This document shows positions 43,283 to 52,534 of a DNA stretch of 64,000 nucleotides, in pieces. The translations under genes were made by a program, and so were the position numbers. Below the pieces are notes generated by a model. It was not told where the DNA came from and ran no database searches. It saw nothing but the letters and a program-made list of their open reading frames with translations. Source of the stretch: Cypionkella psychrotolerans (GTDB lineage: Bacteria > Pseudomonadota > Alphaproteobacteria > Rhodobacterales > Rhodobacteraceae); NCBI RefSeq assembly GCF_001294535.1, contig NZ_LGIC01000061.1, positions 186,001-250,000 on the forward strand, in the 5' to 3' direction. How positions within the stretch are numbered: the first letter of the stretch is position 1; each line of letters begins with the position of its first letter.

Positions 43283-44233
43283 ATGCTGACCTATGCGATC
43301 AAACGCATCGCCCTCGCGGTGCTGATCCTTTTTGTGGTCATGCTGGCGATGTATGGCATGGTCTTTCTCGTCCCCGGCGACCCCGCCAGCGTTGCCCTTG
43401 GCCCCCGCGCCACCCCTGCGCTAAAGGCCATGCTGACCGAGCGTATGGGCCTAGACCAACCCGTGGCCGTGCAAATCTGGCGCTTCTTTGCCAATGCGGC
43501 CCAAGGCGATCTCGGCATCGACGTGTGGTCCAAACGCCCCGTGCTTGACCAAATCTTAGAGGCTTTCCCGCAAACCCTGCTGCTCGGCACCGTCGCCCTC
43601 GCTTGGGCGCTGACCCTCGGCATCACACTCGGAGTCCTCGCCGTCGTCTACCGCGGCACCTTCATCGACCGCGCCCTTGGCCTTATCTCGGTCAGCTTCA
43701 TCTCGGTGCCCTCCTTTGTCGTCGCCATCTACCTGCTGCTGATCTTCGCCGTCTGGCTGCAATGGCTGCCCGCCATCGGCGCGGGCAAGTCGGGCGATAT
43801 CCCCTCGCAAATCAAAGCCTTGATCCTACCCTCCCTCGCCGTCGGCATCGGCTGGGTCGGCTATCTCGCCCGCATGGTCCGCGCCTCGATGCTGGAAATC
43901 ATGGCGGCCAACCACATCCGCACCGCCCGCGCCTTTGGCCTGCCCGAGCGTAAAGTCGTCACCCGCTACGCCCTGCGTCTCGCCATCGTCCCCACCATTT
44001 CGGTGATCGCCGTCGGCCTTGGCAGCATCCTGTCCAGCGCGGTCTTTGTCGAAACCGTGTTCTCGCGCCCCGGCATCGGCACGCTGATCACAGGCGCGGT
44101 GTTCAAACGCAATTACCCCGTGGTGATGGGAACCGTGCTGGTGACAACCGCCTTCTACCTGCTGGTGATCACCTGCGCCGACCTGCTGATCGCCAAGCTA
44201 GACCCAAGGGTGCGCGATGCGCTGGCCCGCTAA
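43283..44233 (+). CDS. Peptide-type ABC transporter permease (DppB-like)
   Basis: A 316-residue permease with about six membrane segments; the N-terminus IALAVLILFVVMLAMYGMVF ends at the PGDPAS motif, and the EAA-type loop is ARAFGLPERKVVTRYALRLA (near residue 213). It is second in the hydrolase-led operon and overlaps the DppC-like gene by 17 bases. Confidence 0.9.
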   Translation: MLTYAIKRIALAVLILFVVMLAMYGMVFLVPGDPASVALGPRATPALKAMLTERMGLDQPVAVQIWRFFANAAQGDLGIDVWSKRPVLDQILEAFPQTLLLGTVALAWALTLGITLGVLAVVYRGTFIDRALGLISVSFISVPSFVVAIYLLLIFAVWLQWLPAIGAGKSGDIPSQIKALILPSLAVGIGWVGYLARMVRASMLEIMAANHIRTARAFGLPERKVVTRYALRLAIVPTISVIAVGLGSILSSAVFVETVFSRPGIGTLITGAVFKRNYPVVMGTVLVTTAFYLLVITCADLLIAKLDPRVRDALAR

Positions 44234-45074
44234 CACCCGCGCGCTGCGCGCCCTGATCCGCGACCCGATGGGGCTGATGGGTCTGATCCTTGTCACCCTG
44301 TTCATCCTGATGGCCGTCGCCGCGCCGATCCTCGTCCCCTACGATCCCCTCGCCCTCGAAGTGCGCGCCAAACTGCAATCCCCCAGCCTTGTGCACTGGC
44401 TTGGCACCGACCAGTTGGGCCGCGATACCCTATCCCGCATCATCTACGGCGCACGCACCGCCCTGACCATCGCGCTGACCGCCATCGGTCTGGCGGGCAG
44501 CATCGGCATCCTGCTGGGCCTGATCGCAGGTTACGGCCCGCGCTGGCTCGACGCTGCCTTGGTGCTGATCTTCGACGCGCTGAACTCCTTACCGATGATG
44601 ATGTTCGCCCTTGCCATCATCACCGTGCTTGGCCCCGGCACCGGCACGCTGATCCTCGTCGTCGTCCTCGTCTCCATCCCCGGCTACGCCCGCCTGATCC
44701 GCGCGCAAACCCTAAGCCTCCGCAGCGCCGATTTCATCGTGGCCGAGCAAGCCATCGGCGCCAGCACCCCCCGCATCCTGCTGATGCACCTGCTGCCCAA
44801 CGTGTTCGGCCCGCTCTGTATCGTGCTGTCTATGGATATCCCCGTGGTGATCATGCTCGAGGCTGGCCTCAGCTACCTCAACCTCGGCGTCAAACCGCCA
44901 ACCCCGTCATGGGGCAACATCCTCTATGACGGCTACACCGCCATCCGCACCTCCAGCACCCTTGTGATCGCAGCTGGGGCACCCCTCGTTCTGGCAACGC
45001 TCGGCTTCACCTTCCTTGGCGAAGGCCTACGCGACGCGCTAGACCCCCGCTTTGCCACCGCGAGGCCGCGATGA
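44217..45074 (+). CDS. Peptide-type ABC transporter permease (DppC-like)
   Basis: A 285-residue permease with the N-terminal segment LILVTLFILMAVAAPILV, the subfamily block HWLGTDQLGRDTLSRIIYGA and an EAA loop (EQAIGASTPRILLMHLLPNV). It overlaps both neighbours (17 and 4 bases). It pairs with the preceding gene to form the pore. Confidence 0.9.
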   Translation: MRWPANTRALRALIRDPMGLMGLILVTLFILMAVAAPILVPYDPLALEVRAKLQSPSLVHWLGTDQLGRDTLSRIIYGARTALTIALTAIGLAGSIGILLGLIAGYGPRWLDAALVLIFDALNSLPMMMFALAIITVLGPGTGTLILVVVLVSIPGYARLIRAQTLSLRSADFIVAEQAIGASTPRILLMHLLPNVFGPLCIVLSMDIPVVIMLEAGLSYLNLGVKPPTPSWGNILYDGYTAIRTSSTLVIAAGAPLVLATLGFTFLGEGLRDALDPRFATARPR

Positions 45075-46042
45075 CCGATCCTCTGCTCGAAATCGACGCC
45101 CTCAGCATCGCCTACCACACCGACCATGGCCGCCTGTCAGCCCTGCGCGGCGCCAGCCTGATCGCCCGCGCCGGAGAAGTCATCGGCATTGTCGGCGAAA
45201 GCGGTTGCGGCAAATCCACCTTGGCCGCCAGTGTGATCAACCTGCTGCCCGCCGCCGCAGAAGTCACCAACGGGGCCGTCAGATACAAAGGCCAAGACAT
45301 CCTGAGCCTTCACCCCGAAGCCCAGCGCGCGCTACGCGGTCAAGACATCGCGATGATCTTCCAAGACCCGATGACCGCCTTCAACCCGGTGCTGACGATG
45401 GGCGCGCAACTGGTGGATTTCCAACACGCCGCCCAAATCCCCCGTGCCGAGAAACTAGCCCGCGCCCGCACTCTGCTGGCCCGCGTCGGTATGCCCGACC
45501 CCGACCTCACCCTGCGTCGCTACCCACATCAACTGTCGGGCGGGATGCGCCAGCGCGTTGCCATCGCCGCCGCTTTGCTAATGAACCCCACCATTCTCGT
45601 CGCCGACGAACCCACCACCGCGCTGGATGTGACGATGGAGGCGCAGATCATCCACCTCCTCCGCGACCTGCGCCGCGACTACCAAGGCGCGATCCTTGTG
45701 ATCACCCACCACCTTGGCGTCGTCGCCGAACTCTGCGACCGGGTCTATGTGATGTACGCGGGGGAAGTGGTGGAAGAAGCGCTCGTCGATGACCTATTCC
45801 ACGCCCCCCTCCACCCCTACACAAGCGCCCTGATCGCCTGCGATCCCGGCCACTTCGAACAAGCCACCCCGATCCTGCCCACCATCCCCGGCCGCCTGCC
45901 AGACCTGCGCAATCCGCCCATCGGATGCAGCTTTGCCCCCCGCTGCCCCATCGCCAGCGAGATCTGCGCCACCCCACCGCCCCGCATGCAAATCTCGCTC
46001 ACCCAATCCGCGCTCTGCCACAAAGCCGGGGGGCGCCCATGA
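45071..46042 (+). CDS. Peptide ABC transporter ATP-binding protein (DppD-like)
   Basis: A 323-residue ATPase with Walker [10 protein letters not shown], signature [11 protein letters not shown] and Walker [13 protein letters not shown]. The C-terminal oligopeptide-transporter extension contains a Cys cluster (GCSFAPRCP and a later C) as in OppD/DppD iron-sulfur-binding tails. It overlaps both neighbours by 4 bases. It works as a heterodimer with the next protein. Confidence 0.92.
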   Translation: MTDPLLEIDALSIAYHTDHGRLSALRGASLIARAGEVIGIVGESGCGKSTLAASVINLLPAAAEVTNGAVRYKGQDILSLHPEAQRALRGQDIAMIFQDPMTAFNPVLTMGAQLVDFQHAAQIPRAEKLARARTLLARVGMPDPDLTLRRYPHQLSGGMRQRVAIAAALLMNPTILVADEPTTALDVTMEAQIIHLLRDLRRDYQGAILVITHHLGVVAELCDRVYVMYAGEVVEEALVDDLFHAPLHPYTSALIACDPGHFEQATPILPTIPGRLPDLRNPPIGCSFAPRCPIASEICATPPPRMQISLTQSALCHKAGGRP

Positions 46043-47016
46043 CCCTGCTCACCGTCCAAAACCTTGCCCTCGACCTGCCCCTGCGCGGTGGCATCCTCTC
46101 CGCCCTAAACCCCAAATCGCGCCGCAGCCTGCAAATCTTCGCCGATGTCTCCTTCACCCTGAACCCCGGCGAAACCTTGGGCCTTGTCGGCGAATCGGGT
46201 TCCGGCAAAACTACCCTCGCCCGCGCCATCTTGGGCCTGACCCCCACCACCCACGGCACCATCCACTTCGACCAAGCCCAGCGCAGCACCCCCGCAGATT
46301 TCACCGCCATGCGCGCCACCACCGCGATGATGTTCCAAGACGCCATCGCCTCGCTCTCCCCCCGCATGACCATCGGCGCGCTTCTGGCGGAACCGCTGAC
46401 CATCCACGGCCAGCCCGCACCCAAAACCAAAGTCGCCGAGATGCTGGCCCTCGTCGGCCTCCCCCCCGATTTCGCCAACCGCTACCCGCACGAACTCTCT
46501 GGCGGCCAAGCCCGCCGCGTTGGCGTCGCCCGCGCGCTGGTGCTGAACCCCAAACTGGTGATCGCGGACGAGCCCACCGCGGGCCTCGACGTCTCGGTCC
46601 AAGGGGAAATCCTCAACCTGATGACCGATCTGAAAACCCGCCTAAACCTCAGCTACCTGATCATCAGCCACAACCTTGCGATGGTCCGCCATGTCTCGGA
46701 CCGGATCGCGGTGATGTATCTGGGCCGCCTTGTCGAAATCGGCCCCACGCGGCAAACTTTCGCCCGCCCCCTGCACCCCTATTCCCAAAGCCTGATCGCC
46801 TCCGAACCCCTGCCAGACCCGCGCAAACGCCGCCAAGACCTTGCGATCAAAGGCGAAATCCCCAGCCTGCTCAACCGCCCCAAGGCCTGCGTTTTCCAAG
46901 GCCGCTGCCCCCACGTCCAACCGATCTGCCGCACCGATCCCCCAACCCTGCGCGAAATCAGCCCCGCCCGTTTTGTGCGCTGCCACTTCGCCACACCCAC
47001 AGGAGCCCTATCATGA
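46039..47016 (+). CDS. Peptide ABC transporter ATP-binding protein (DppF-like)
   Basis: A 325-residue ATPase with Walker A GESGSGKTTLARA, signature LSGGQARRVGVARAL and Walker B LVIADEPTAGLDVS. The C-terminal Cys-rich tail (CVFQGRCPHVQPIC) is kept. The start is the ATG at 46039; the frame upstream overlaps the DppD gene and is a shadow. The 3' end overlaps the binding-protein start by 4 bases. Confidence 0.92.
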   Translation: MTLLTVQNLALDLPLRGGILSALNPKSRRSLQIFADVSFTLNPGETLGLVGESGSGKTTLARAILGLTPTTHGTIHFDQAQRSTPADFTAMRATTAMMFQDAIASLSPRMTIGALLAEPLTIHGQPAPKTKVAEMLALVGLPPDFANRYPHELSGGQARRVGVARALVLNPKLVIADEPTAGLDVSVQGEILNLMTDLKTRLNLSYLIISHNLAMVRHVSDRIAVMYLGRLVEIGPTRQTFARPLHPYSQSLIASEPLPDPRKRRQDLAIKGEIPSLLNRPKACVFQGRCPHVQPICRTDPPTLREISPARFVRCHFATPTGALS

Positions 47017-48566
47017 CCCAATGGCGCACCGACCGTCGCGGTTTCCTGCAAACCGCAGGCGCAGCCCTCGCCGCCCTGACCCTGCCCGCCAAATTCGCTT
47101 GGGCGGCAGAGGGCGACACCCTGCGCATCCGTGCAGGCGCGGATTTCCAATGCCTCGACCCGAAAGGCATCATCGGCGAACTCGACGAGATCATCCCCCG
47201 CTGCACCCAGGTCGCCCTCGTCCGCCTCGGCGACATGCGCGATGGCAACAAATGGCAGCCTTGGGGTGCCGAGAAAATCGACTGGATCGACCCCACCAAA
47301 ATCGGCTTCACCTTGCGCGAAGGCCTGCAATGGTCGAACGGCTTCGGCCCCGTCACCCCCGAAGACGTCAAATTCTCGTTTGAGCGCATCGCAGGCAGCG
47401 ATTCCGCCTGGGCCTACCAATTCGAAAAACTCGACCACGTTGAAGTCATCGACACCCGCTCTGGCATCATCCATCTGAAAGAAGCCTTCGCTCCGTTCAT
47501 GGTGATCGCACTGCCCTATTACGGCGGCAATATCATCTGCAAAGCCGCGACCGAGAAAGTCGGCGGCAGCTACACCACCGAGGCCCCCGCCGAATGCGGC
47601 CCCTACCGCTTTGCCGCATGGGAGCAGAACCAGAAAGTCATCCTCAGCGCCAGCCCCGATTGGACAGGTCCGAAGCCTGCCTTCGCCACAGTGGAAATCT
47701 ACATCGTTACCGACGATCAGGCCGCCCAACTGGCGTTTGAGGCTGATGCTTTCGATTTCACCAAACTCGCGGTCAACGCCACAGCGCAAATCAAAGCGGC
47801 AATGCCCGCGAACGCCACCCTGATCGAAGCGCAATCCACCCGCTATTCGTGGCTGGTGATCAACCAGAATGCCGAGCCGCTGAAAGACCTGCGCGTCCGC
47901 CAAGCCATCCAATTTGCCTATGACAGCGATGCCGTGCTGTTGGGCGCTTACGACGGTCTTGCGACCCGCTCCACCGGGGTCGTCCCGCCCAAAGGCCCCT
48001 TCGCCCGCGCGTCCAACCTGGTCCCCACCCGCGACGTGGAAAAGGCCAAGGCGCTTTTGACCGAGGCTGGCGTGTCTGATCTGACCCTCACCCTTGTGGC
48101 CCTGACCGATAGCACCACCCAAGCCATCGCGCAAATCTTCCAGGCCAATATGGCAGAGGCCGGCATCACCATTGAAATCCAGCCTACCGAGGACGCCGCC
48201 TATTGGTCCGCAGGCGACAAGACCGCGGGCGACGGTTACAAATCCTTGGAACTGGCGCTGATGAACTTCGCGGGCGGCATTGATCCCACCGAAAACCTCG
48301 TTTGGTTCCGCCCTGATCAGATCGGCGTCTACAACTGGGCGTTCTTCGATAGCGCCGAGTTTGAATCCCTCTATCTACAAGGCCTGACCGAACAGGATGA
48401 GGCCAAGCGCAAAGCAATATTCAACAAGATGGAGGATTTGATGGAAGCCTCGGGCGATTTCATCTTCATCTGTTTCGAGCCTTACATCGCCATCCATCAC
48501 AGCACTATCAAACCGGTGATCATGGCCGATGGTCATCCTGACCCGGTGATGTTTACCAAGGCTTGA
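47013..48566 (+). CDS. ABC transporter substrate-binding protein, family 5
   Basis: A 517-residue periplasmic binding protein with a twin-arginine-like signal (TDRRGFLQTAGAALAALTLP; cleavage after AWA near residue 30). Family-5 motifs follow (GFTLREGLQWSNG; VTPEDVKFSFERI). The open frame extends far upstream to 45933 only because the neighbours leave it free of stops; the ATG at 47013 has AGGAGCCC before it and codes the signal. It is unusual that the binding protein is last in the operon. The likely ligand is the conjugate cleaved by the CocE-like hydrolase. Confidence 0.9.
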   Translation: MTQWRTDRRGFLQTAGAALAALTLPAKFAWAAEGDTLRIRAGADFQCLDPKGIIGELDEIIPRCTQVALVRLGDMRDGNKWQPWGAEKIDWIDPTKIGFTLREGLQWSNGFGPVTPEDVKFSFERIAGSDSAWAYQFEKLDHVEVIDTRSGIIHLKEAFAPFMVIALPYYGGNIICKAATEKVGGSYTTEAPAECGPYRFAAWEQNQKVILSASPDWTGPKPAFATVEIYIVTDDQAAQLAFEADAFDFTKLAVNATAQIKAAMPANATLIEAQSTRYSWLVINQNAEPLKDLRVRQAIQFAYDSDAVLLGAYDGLATRSTGVVPPKGPFARASNLVPTRDVEKAKALLTEAGVSDLTLTLVALTDSTTQAIAQIFQANMAEAGITIEIQPTEDAAYWSAGDKTAGDGYKSLELALMNFAGGIDPTENLVWFRPDQIGVYNWAFFDSAEFESLYLQGLTEQDEAKRKAIFNKMEDLMEASGDFIFICFEPYIAIHHSTIKPVIMADGHPDPVMFTKA

Positions 48567-48592
48567 TCCCTGCTGCCCAATCAGCGACACAT

Positions 48593-48619
48593 CCGGGCCG
48601 GGATAGCTTGGCCCGGCCC
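48593..48619 (+). terminator. Hairpin after the binding-protein gene
   Basis: Two alternative GC stems are possible, CCGGGCC/GGCCCGG (48593-48599 with 48610-48616) or GGGCCGGG/CCCGGCCC (48595-48602 with 48612-48619). It lies 18 bases before the regulator start and could reduce read-through into it. Confidence 0.55.
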
Positions 48620-48636
48620 TTCAACAAAGGCGCGCG

Positions 48637-49239
48637 ATGACCACCGCCACAGCCCCCAAATACACCCGCCTGACCTCGGCAGAACGCTCTGCCAGTTTGA
48701 TTCAGGCCAGTCTGGCCTGCCTTGCGCGCGGCGGCATCCTTGAATTCACCATCGACAACATCTGCAACGAGGCAGGCGTGTCGCGCGGCCTGATCACCCA
48801 TCACTTCAAATCGAAAGACGGCCTCTTGGTCGCCGTCTACCGCACGATGTATGAACGCCTGCACTCGGGGCTAGAAACGCCCAATCCGAAGAAATCGCGG
48901 CTTCTGGCCATCATCGACGCCATGTTCGCGCCCGAGTTTTTCAGCCGCGAAGAATTGAACATCTGGCTCGCCCTATGGTCAGAAATCGTCAACAACCCGG
49001 CTCTGAAACGCGAACACCGTCGCCAATACACCCGCTATCGGCGCGATCTGGAAATGGCGCTGGCCGAGGTTGCCACCGCGCGCGGCCTGAATGTCGATGT
49101 AAAATCACTCGCGCAAATGCTGATCGCGTTGGTGGATGGCTTGGGACTGGAGCGTTGCATCGAGCCGAAACTGCTCTCTCCCAAAGCCGCCAAGCAGATC
49201 TGCGTCTCCACCTTGGAATTGGCTTTGGGGCCGCTGTAA
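48637..49239 (+). CDS. TetR family regulator, BetI-like
   Basis: A 200-residue repressor. The N-terminal helix-turn-helix is FTIDNICNEAGVSRGLITHH (about residues 37-56), and the C-terminal ligand domain resembles that of BetI, the choline-responsive repressor (WLALWSEIVNNPALKREHRR). It follows the ABC operon at 70 bases and is the natural candidate to bind the paired half-sites at 41.15 and 41.24 kb. Its ligand is predicted to be a quaternary amine or related compound. The name BetI itself would overstate, since no bet genes are here. Confidence 0.85.
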   Translation: MTTATAPKYTRLTSAERSASLIQASLACLARGGILEFTIDNICNEAGVSRGLITHHFKSKDGLLVAVYRTMYERLHSGLETPNPKKSRLLAIIDAMFAPEFFSREELNIWLALWSEIVNNPALKREHRRQYTRYRRDLEMALAEVATARGLNVDVKSLAQMLIALVDGLGLERCIEPKLLSPKAAKQICVSTLELALGPL

Positions 49240-49253
49240 CCTGCGCATTGCGA

Positions 49254-49997
49254 TTACCCGCGCTTCACGCTGGCGGTCACATAGTTGCAGGACAAATCCC
49301 GCGCGGAGGTTGACCATTTCCAACTGACCGGATTGAACACCATGCCTTTGCGATCCACTGGCTCCAGTCCGGCCTTGCGGATCAGATCGTAAAGCTCGTC
49401 CGGCGTGATGAACTTCGCCCAGTCATGCGTGCCTTTCGGCAGCCAGCGCATCACCCATTCCGCGCCGACAATCGCCATCACAAAGCTTTTCGTATTGCGG
49501 TTCAGGGTCGAACAAAGCATCAGACCCCCCGGTTTCAGCAACTGCTGGCACGCCGTCAGATAGCCCTGCGGATCAGCGACATGCTCCACCACTTCCATGT
49601 TGAGAACCACATCAAACTGTTCGCCGGCGGCGGCCAAATTCTCGGCAGTCGTATGGCGGTAATCAATCGTCAGCCCCGATTGCGCCGCATGAACCTGTGC
49701 CACCGGAATGTTGCGCGGCGCCGCATCCGCCCCCACCACATCCGCCCCCAGCCGCGCCATCGGTTCCGACAATAGGCCGCCGCCGCAGCCAATATCAAGG
49801 ACTCGCAGGCCCTTAAACGGCATAGCCTGCGTCAGATCGCGGTCAAACTCAGCAGCGATCTGCGCCGTGATATAATCCAACCGACACGGGTTCATCAGAT
49901 GCAACGGCTTGAACTTGCCTTCAGTATCCCACCATTCTGCGGCCATCGCTTCAAACTTGGCGACTTCGGCGGGGTCAATCGTGTTGGTCTGGCTCAT
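49254..49997 (-). CDS. ubiG: Ubiquinone biosynthesis O-methyltransferase
   Basis: A 247-residue SAM-dependent methyltransferase. Motif I is [20 protein letters not shown] (about residues 67-86); the N-terminal block [20 protein letters not shown] and NPCRLDYI are UbiG hallmarks. It catalyses the two O-methylations of the ubiquinone head group at the membrane. The start at 49997 is the ATG inside a longer frame. It converges with the TetR gene, 14 bases between the stops. Confidence 0.95.
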   Translation of the reverse strand: MSQTNTIDPAEVAKFEAMAAEWWDTEGKFKPLHLMNPCRLDYITAQIAAEFDRDLTQAMPFKGLRVLDIGCGGGLLSEPMARLGADVVGADAAPRNIPVAQVHAAQSGLTIDYRHTTAENLAAAGEQFDVVLNMEVVEHVADPQGYLTACQQLLKPGGLMLCSTLNRNTKSFVMAIVGAEWVMRWLPKGTHDWAKFITPDELYDLIRKAGLEPVDRKGMVFNPVSWKWSTSARDLSCNYVTASVKRG

Positions 49998-50051
49998 CGG
50001 AACTCCTTGCACGCCGGGCGGTGGTGGCGCAGTCTAGGGGCACTATATAGG

Positions 50052-51050
50052 ATGAATATGGACCACAGATCAGGGCAAAAGCGCGCGCACGACTATCTTT
50101 ACCCGCAGGTCGAACCGTTCGATCAGCGCGTGCTGGATATGAGCGACGGTCATCGGATTTATGTCGAGCAATGCGGGTGCCCGGATGGCATCCCGGTGCT
50201 GGTGCTGCATGGCGGGCCGGGAGGGGGCTGCAGCCCGGCGATGCGGCGGTATTTTGATCCCTCGGTGTATCGGGTGATCCTGTTCGATCAACGCGGTTGT
50301 GGGCGTTCGCGGCCCCATGCCTCGGTCGAGGATAACACGACGTGGCATCTGGTCCGCGATATTGAGGCGATCCGTGCCGCGCTTGAGGTGGACCAATTCA
50401 TCCTGTTCGGCGGCAGCTGGGGCGCGACTTTGGCGCTGATCTATGCAATCTCGCATCCCGACCGGGTGCGGCATCTGGTGCTGCGGGGGGTGTTTCTGGC
50501 GACGCGGGCCGAGTTGGACTGGTTCTACGGCGGCGGCGCGGGGGCGTTTTATCCCGATCTGTGGGCGCGGTTTCTGGCACCGATTCCGCTGGAGGAGCAG
50601 GACGATCTGATCGCGGCCTACAATCGCAGGCTTTTCAGCGGCAATCTGATGGTGGAGACTCAGGTCGCGCGGATCTGGGCGGGGTGGGAGAATGCCCTCG
50701 CTTCCGTATCGTCAGAGGGGTTCATGGGTGGCGACGGCCCCGCAGATTATGCGCGGGCTTTCGCGCGGCTGGAGAACCATTATTTCGTCAACGCGGCCTT
50801 CTTGGAATCCGACGGCTGGATCCTGCAAAACCGGCACAAGATTGCCCATATCGGCGCGGATATTGTGCAGGGGCGGTTTGATATGATCTGCCCGCCTATC
50901 TCGGCCAGCAAGCTGGCGGATGGCTGGGATAAGGCACGGTTGAAGGTGGTGCCGATGGCGGGCCATGCGCTGTCAGAGCCGGGGATTTCCGAGGCTTTGG
51001 TGGCGGCGATGGATGCTTTGCGGGAGCGGTCCCAACTCGGGACCAAATAG
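50052..51050 (+). CDS. pip: Proline iminopeptidase
   Basis: A 332-residue alpha/beta hydrolase releasing N-terminal proline from peptides. It has LVLHGGPGGGCSPAMRRYFD (oxyanion region), the nucleophile GGSWGATLALIY, the Asp in GRFDMICPP and the terminal His in MAGHALSEPG. Length and motifs are those of peptidase family S33. Starts at 50052 or 50058 are both possible; AGGA at 50048 is better spaced for the second. It is divergent from ubiG. Confidence 0.93.
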   Translation: MNMDHRSGQKRAHDYLYPQVEPFDQRVLDMSDGHRIYVEQCGCPDGIPVLVLHGGPGGGCSPAMRRYFDPSVYRVILFDQRGCGRSRPHASVEDNTTWHLVRDIEAIRAALEVDQFILFGGSWGATLALIYAISHPDRVRHLVLRGVFLATRAELDWFYGGGAGAFYPDLWARFLAPIPLEEQDDLIAAYNRRLFSGNLMVETQVARIWAGWENALASVSSEGFMGGDGPADYARAFARLENHYFVNAAFLESDGWILQNRHKIAHIGADIVQGRFDMICPPISASKLADGWDKARLKVVPMAGHALSEPGISEALVAAMDALRERSQLGTK

Positions 51051-51070
51051 AACCCTTGTAAATCAACGTC

Positions 51071-51100
51071 TTGACCTTGTCGCGTTAAGACACTTTTAAC
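51071..51100 (+). promoter_or_regulatory. Possible sigma-70 promoter before the cupin gene
   Basis: TTGACC (51071-51076) and TTTAAC (51095-51100) lie 18 bases apart, 23 bases before the cupin start. Confidence 0.35.
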
Positions 51101-51122
51101 ACTTTCCCTCAATGAGGCCCTT

Positions 51123-51476
51123 ATGATCGACTTTTGCGCTTTCCTCGCGCTTGCCAACACTCCGCTGGGAACCTTCGCGCCCAAACCCACCAGCTTTGAA
51201 GGCGACCAGCAGGAAGCCTCGACAGCGCTGTTCACTTCCGCCGATGGCCGGGTCGAAATCGGCATCTGGGAGTGCTCACCGGGCCGCTTTACGGCAGACC
51301 GCAGCGCGTCGTCCGAGTTCTGCCATTTCATCAGTGGCAAGATCGAAATGACCCATGCAGATGGCAGCAAAGTCCAGCTTGGCCCAGGCGACGCGATTGC
51401 TCTGCCGTTGGGCTGGAAAGGCGAATGGCGGGTGATTGAGCAGGTGCGGAAGCTGTATGTCATCACGCAATCGTGA
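51123..51476 (+). CDS. Cupin-domain protein (DUF861-like)
   Basis: A 117-residue single cupin of the ureidoglycine-aminohydrolase-like DUF861 group. The core is EIGIWECSPGRF ... EFCHFISGKIEMTHADG, with KVQLGPGDAIALPLGWKGEW as the second cupin motif. Only one His is in the first motif, so metal binding may be incomplete. It stands alone between pip and the SbtA-like transporter. Substrate unknown. Confidence 0.85.
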   Translation: MIDFCAFLALANTPLGTFAPKPTSFEGDQQEASTALFTSADGRVEIGIWECSPGRFTADRSASSEFCHFISGKIEMTHADGSKVQLGPGDAIALPLGWKGEWRVIEQVRKLYVITQS

Positions 51477-51538
51477 GTTTTTGGCTGCAAACGCCTTGAA
51501 ACGCTAACATCTGCCCATACATCCGAAAAAATCGGGGG

Positions 51539-52531
51539 ATGCATATGGGCGAATTGCTAAGTCTGGCAGGACAAAATCTGCTGACCCCAATGATTTTGAG
51601 CTTTGCGCTTGGACTGTTTGCCGCCATCGCGCGATCAGAGCTTTCGGTGCCCGAAGCGGCGGCGAAGATGATGTCGATTTACCTGCTGTTTGCCATCGGG
51701 TTCAAAGGCGGTGTTGCGGTTGCAGGTCATGGGCTTGACGAGCATCTGATTGCCGCGATGTTGGGTGGAATTGCGCTTTCGTTCCTGATTCCGCTTCTGG
51801 CCTTTGGCTTGCTGCGTGCGATGACACGCCTGTCGCCGTTGGATGCGGCAGCGGTTGCAGCGCATTACGGTTCCATATCCATTGTCACATTCGTAACCGC
51901 CAGTACGGTGCTGTCGGCGCAGGGGATCGCCTCGGAGGGGTATATGGTGGCGGTGGCCGCCGCGATGGAAGCGCCGGCCATTGTTTCGGCGATATGGCTG
52001 GCTGCGCGCAGTGGCGGCAGGACAGGTCAAGTGCAAATGGATGCCCGGCTTTGGCATGAAATCCTACTGAATGGGTCCATCGTGCTTTTGGTAGGGGCGT
52101 TTCTGATCGGCGCTGTTACGGGCGAAGCTGGCTTGGCGCGGATTGATGCGTTTGTCGTGGCCCCATTTCAGGGCGTGCTGTGTCTCTTCTTGCTGGATAT
52201 GGGCATTGTGGCTGGGCGCGGGTTGCGCACGGCGCGCAAGGTGATCAGCCTTGGCGTGCTGAGTTTTGGCATCATGATGCCAATTTTGGGCGCGACCTTG
52301 GGGCTGGGCGTAGCCTTGCTGATCGGGCTAAGCGCCGGGGGTGCGGCGTTGATGATGACGCTTGCGGCCTCTGCCAGTTATATCGCCGTGCCCGCAGCGA
52401 TGCGGGTGGCGCTGCCTGCCGCTAACCCGTCCATTTCACTCACGCTGGCACTGGGCATTACCTTTCCTTTCAACCTGACCTTTGGCATCCCCGCCTATAC
52501 GGCCGTGGCGCAAGCCCTGATCGGAGAGTGA
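51539..52531 (+). CDS. SbtA-like sodium-dependent bicarbonate transporter
   Basis: A 330-residue membrane protein with about ten hydrophobic segments (LTPMILSFALGLFAAIARSE; MMSIYLLFAIGFKGGVAVAG) in the DUF897/SbtA family. The cyanobacterial member takes up bicarbonate with sodium at the inner membrane. The start could also be the second ATG at 51545. It is followed after three bases by a PII-like gene, the pairing known from sbtA-sbtB. Whether the ion is bicarbonate in this organism is inference. Confidence 0.87.
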   Translation: MHMGELLSLAGQNLLTPMILSFALGLFAAIARSELSVPEAAAKMMSIYLLFAIGFKGGVAVAGHGLDEHLIAAMLGGIALSFLIPLLAFGLLRAMTRLSPLDAAAVAAHYGSISIVTFVTASTVLSAQGIASEGYMVAVAAAMEAPAIVSAIWLAARSGGRTGQVQMDARLWHEILLNGSIVLLVGAFLIGAVTGEAGLARIDAFVVAPFQGVLCLFLLDMGIVAGRGLRTARKVISLGVLSFGIMMPILGATLGLGVALLIGLSAGGAALMMTLAASASYIAVPAAMRVALPAANPSISLTLALGITFPFNLTFGIPAYTAVAQALIGE

Positions 52532-52534
52532 CCC

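Noticed and set aside
45933-47012. An 877-codon open frame that appears to fuse about 360 residues to the binding protein
   Set aside because: The upstream part is Pro/Arg-rich junk in another frame of the DppD/DppF genes; the ATG at 47013 has a ribosome site and encodes the signal peptide.
46779-48134. A 451-codon minus-strand open frame opposite the binding-protein gene
   Set aside because: It covers a well-supported plus-strand gene and codes a low-complexity Gly/Asp-rich product.
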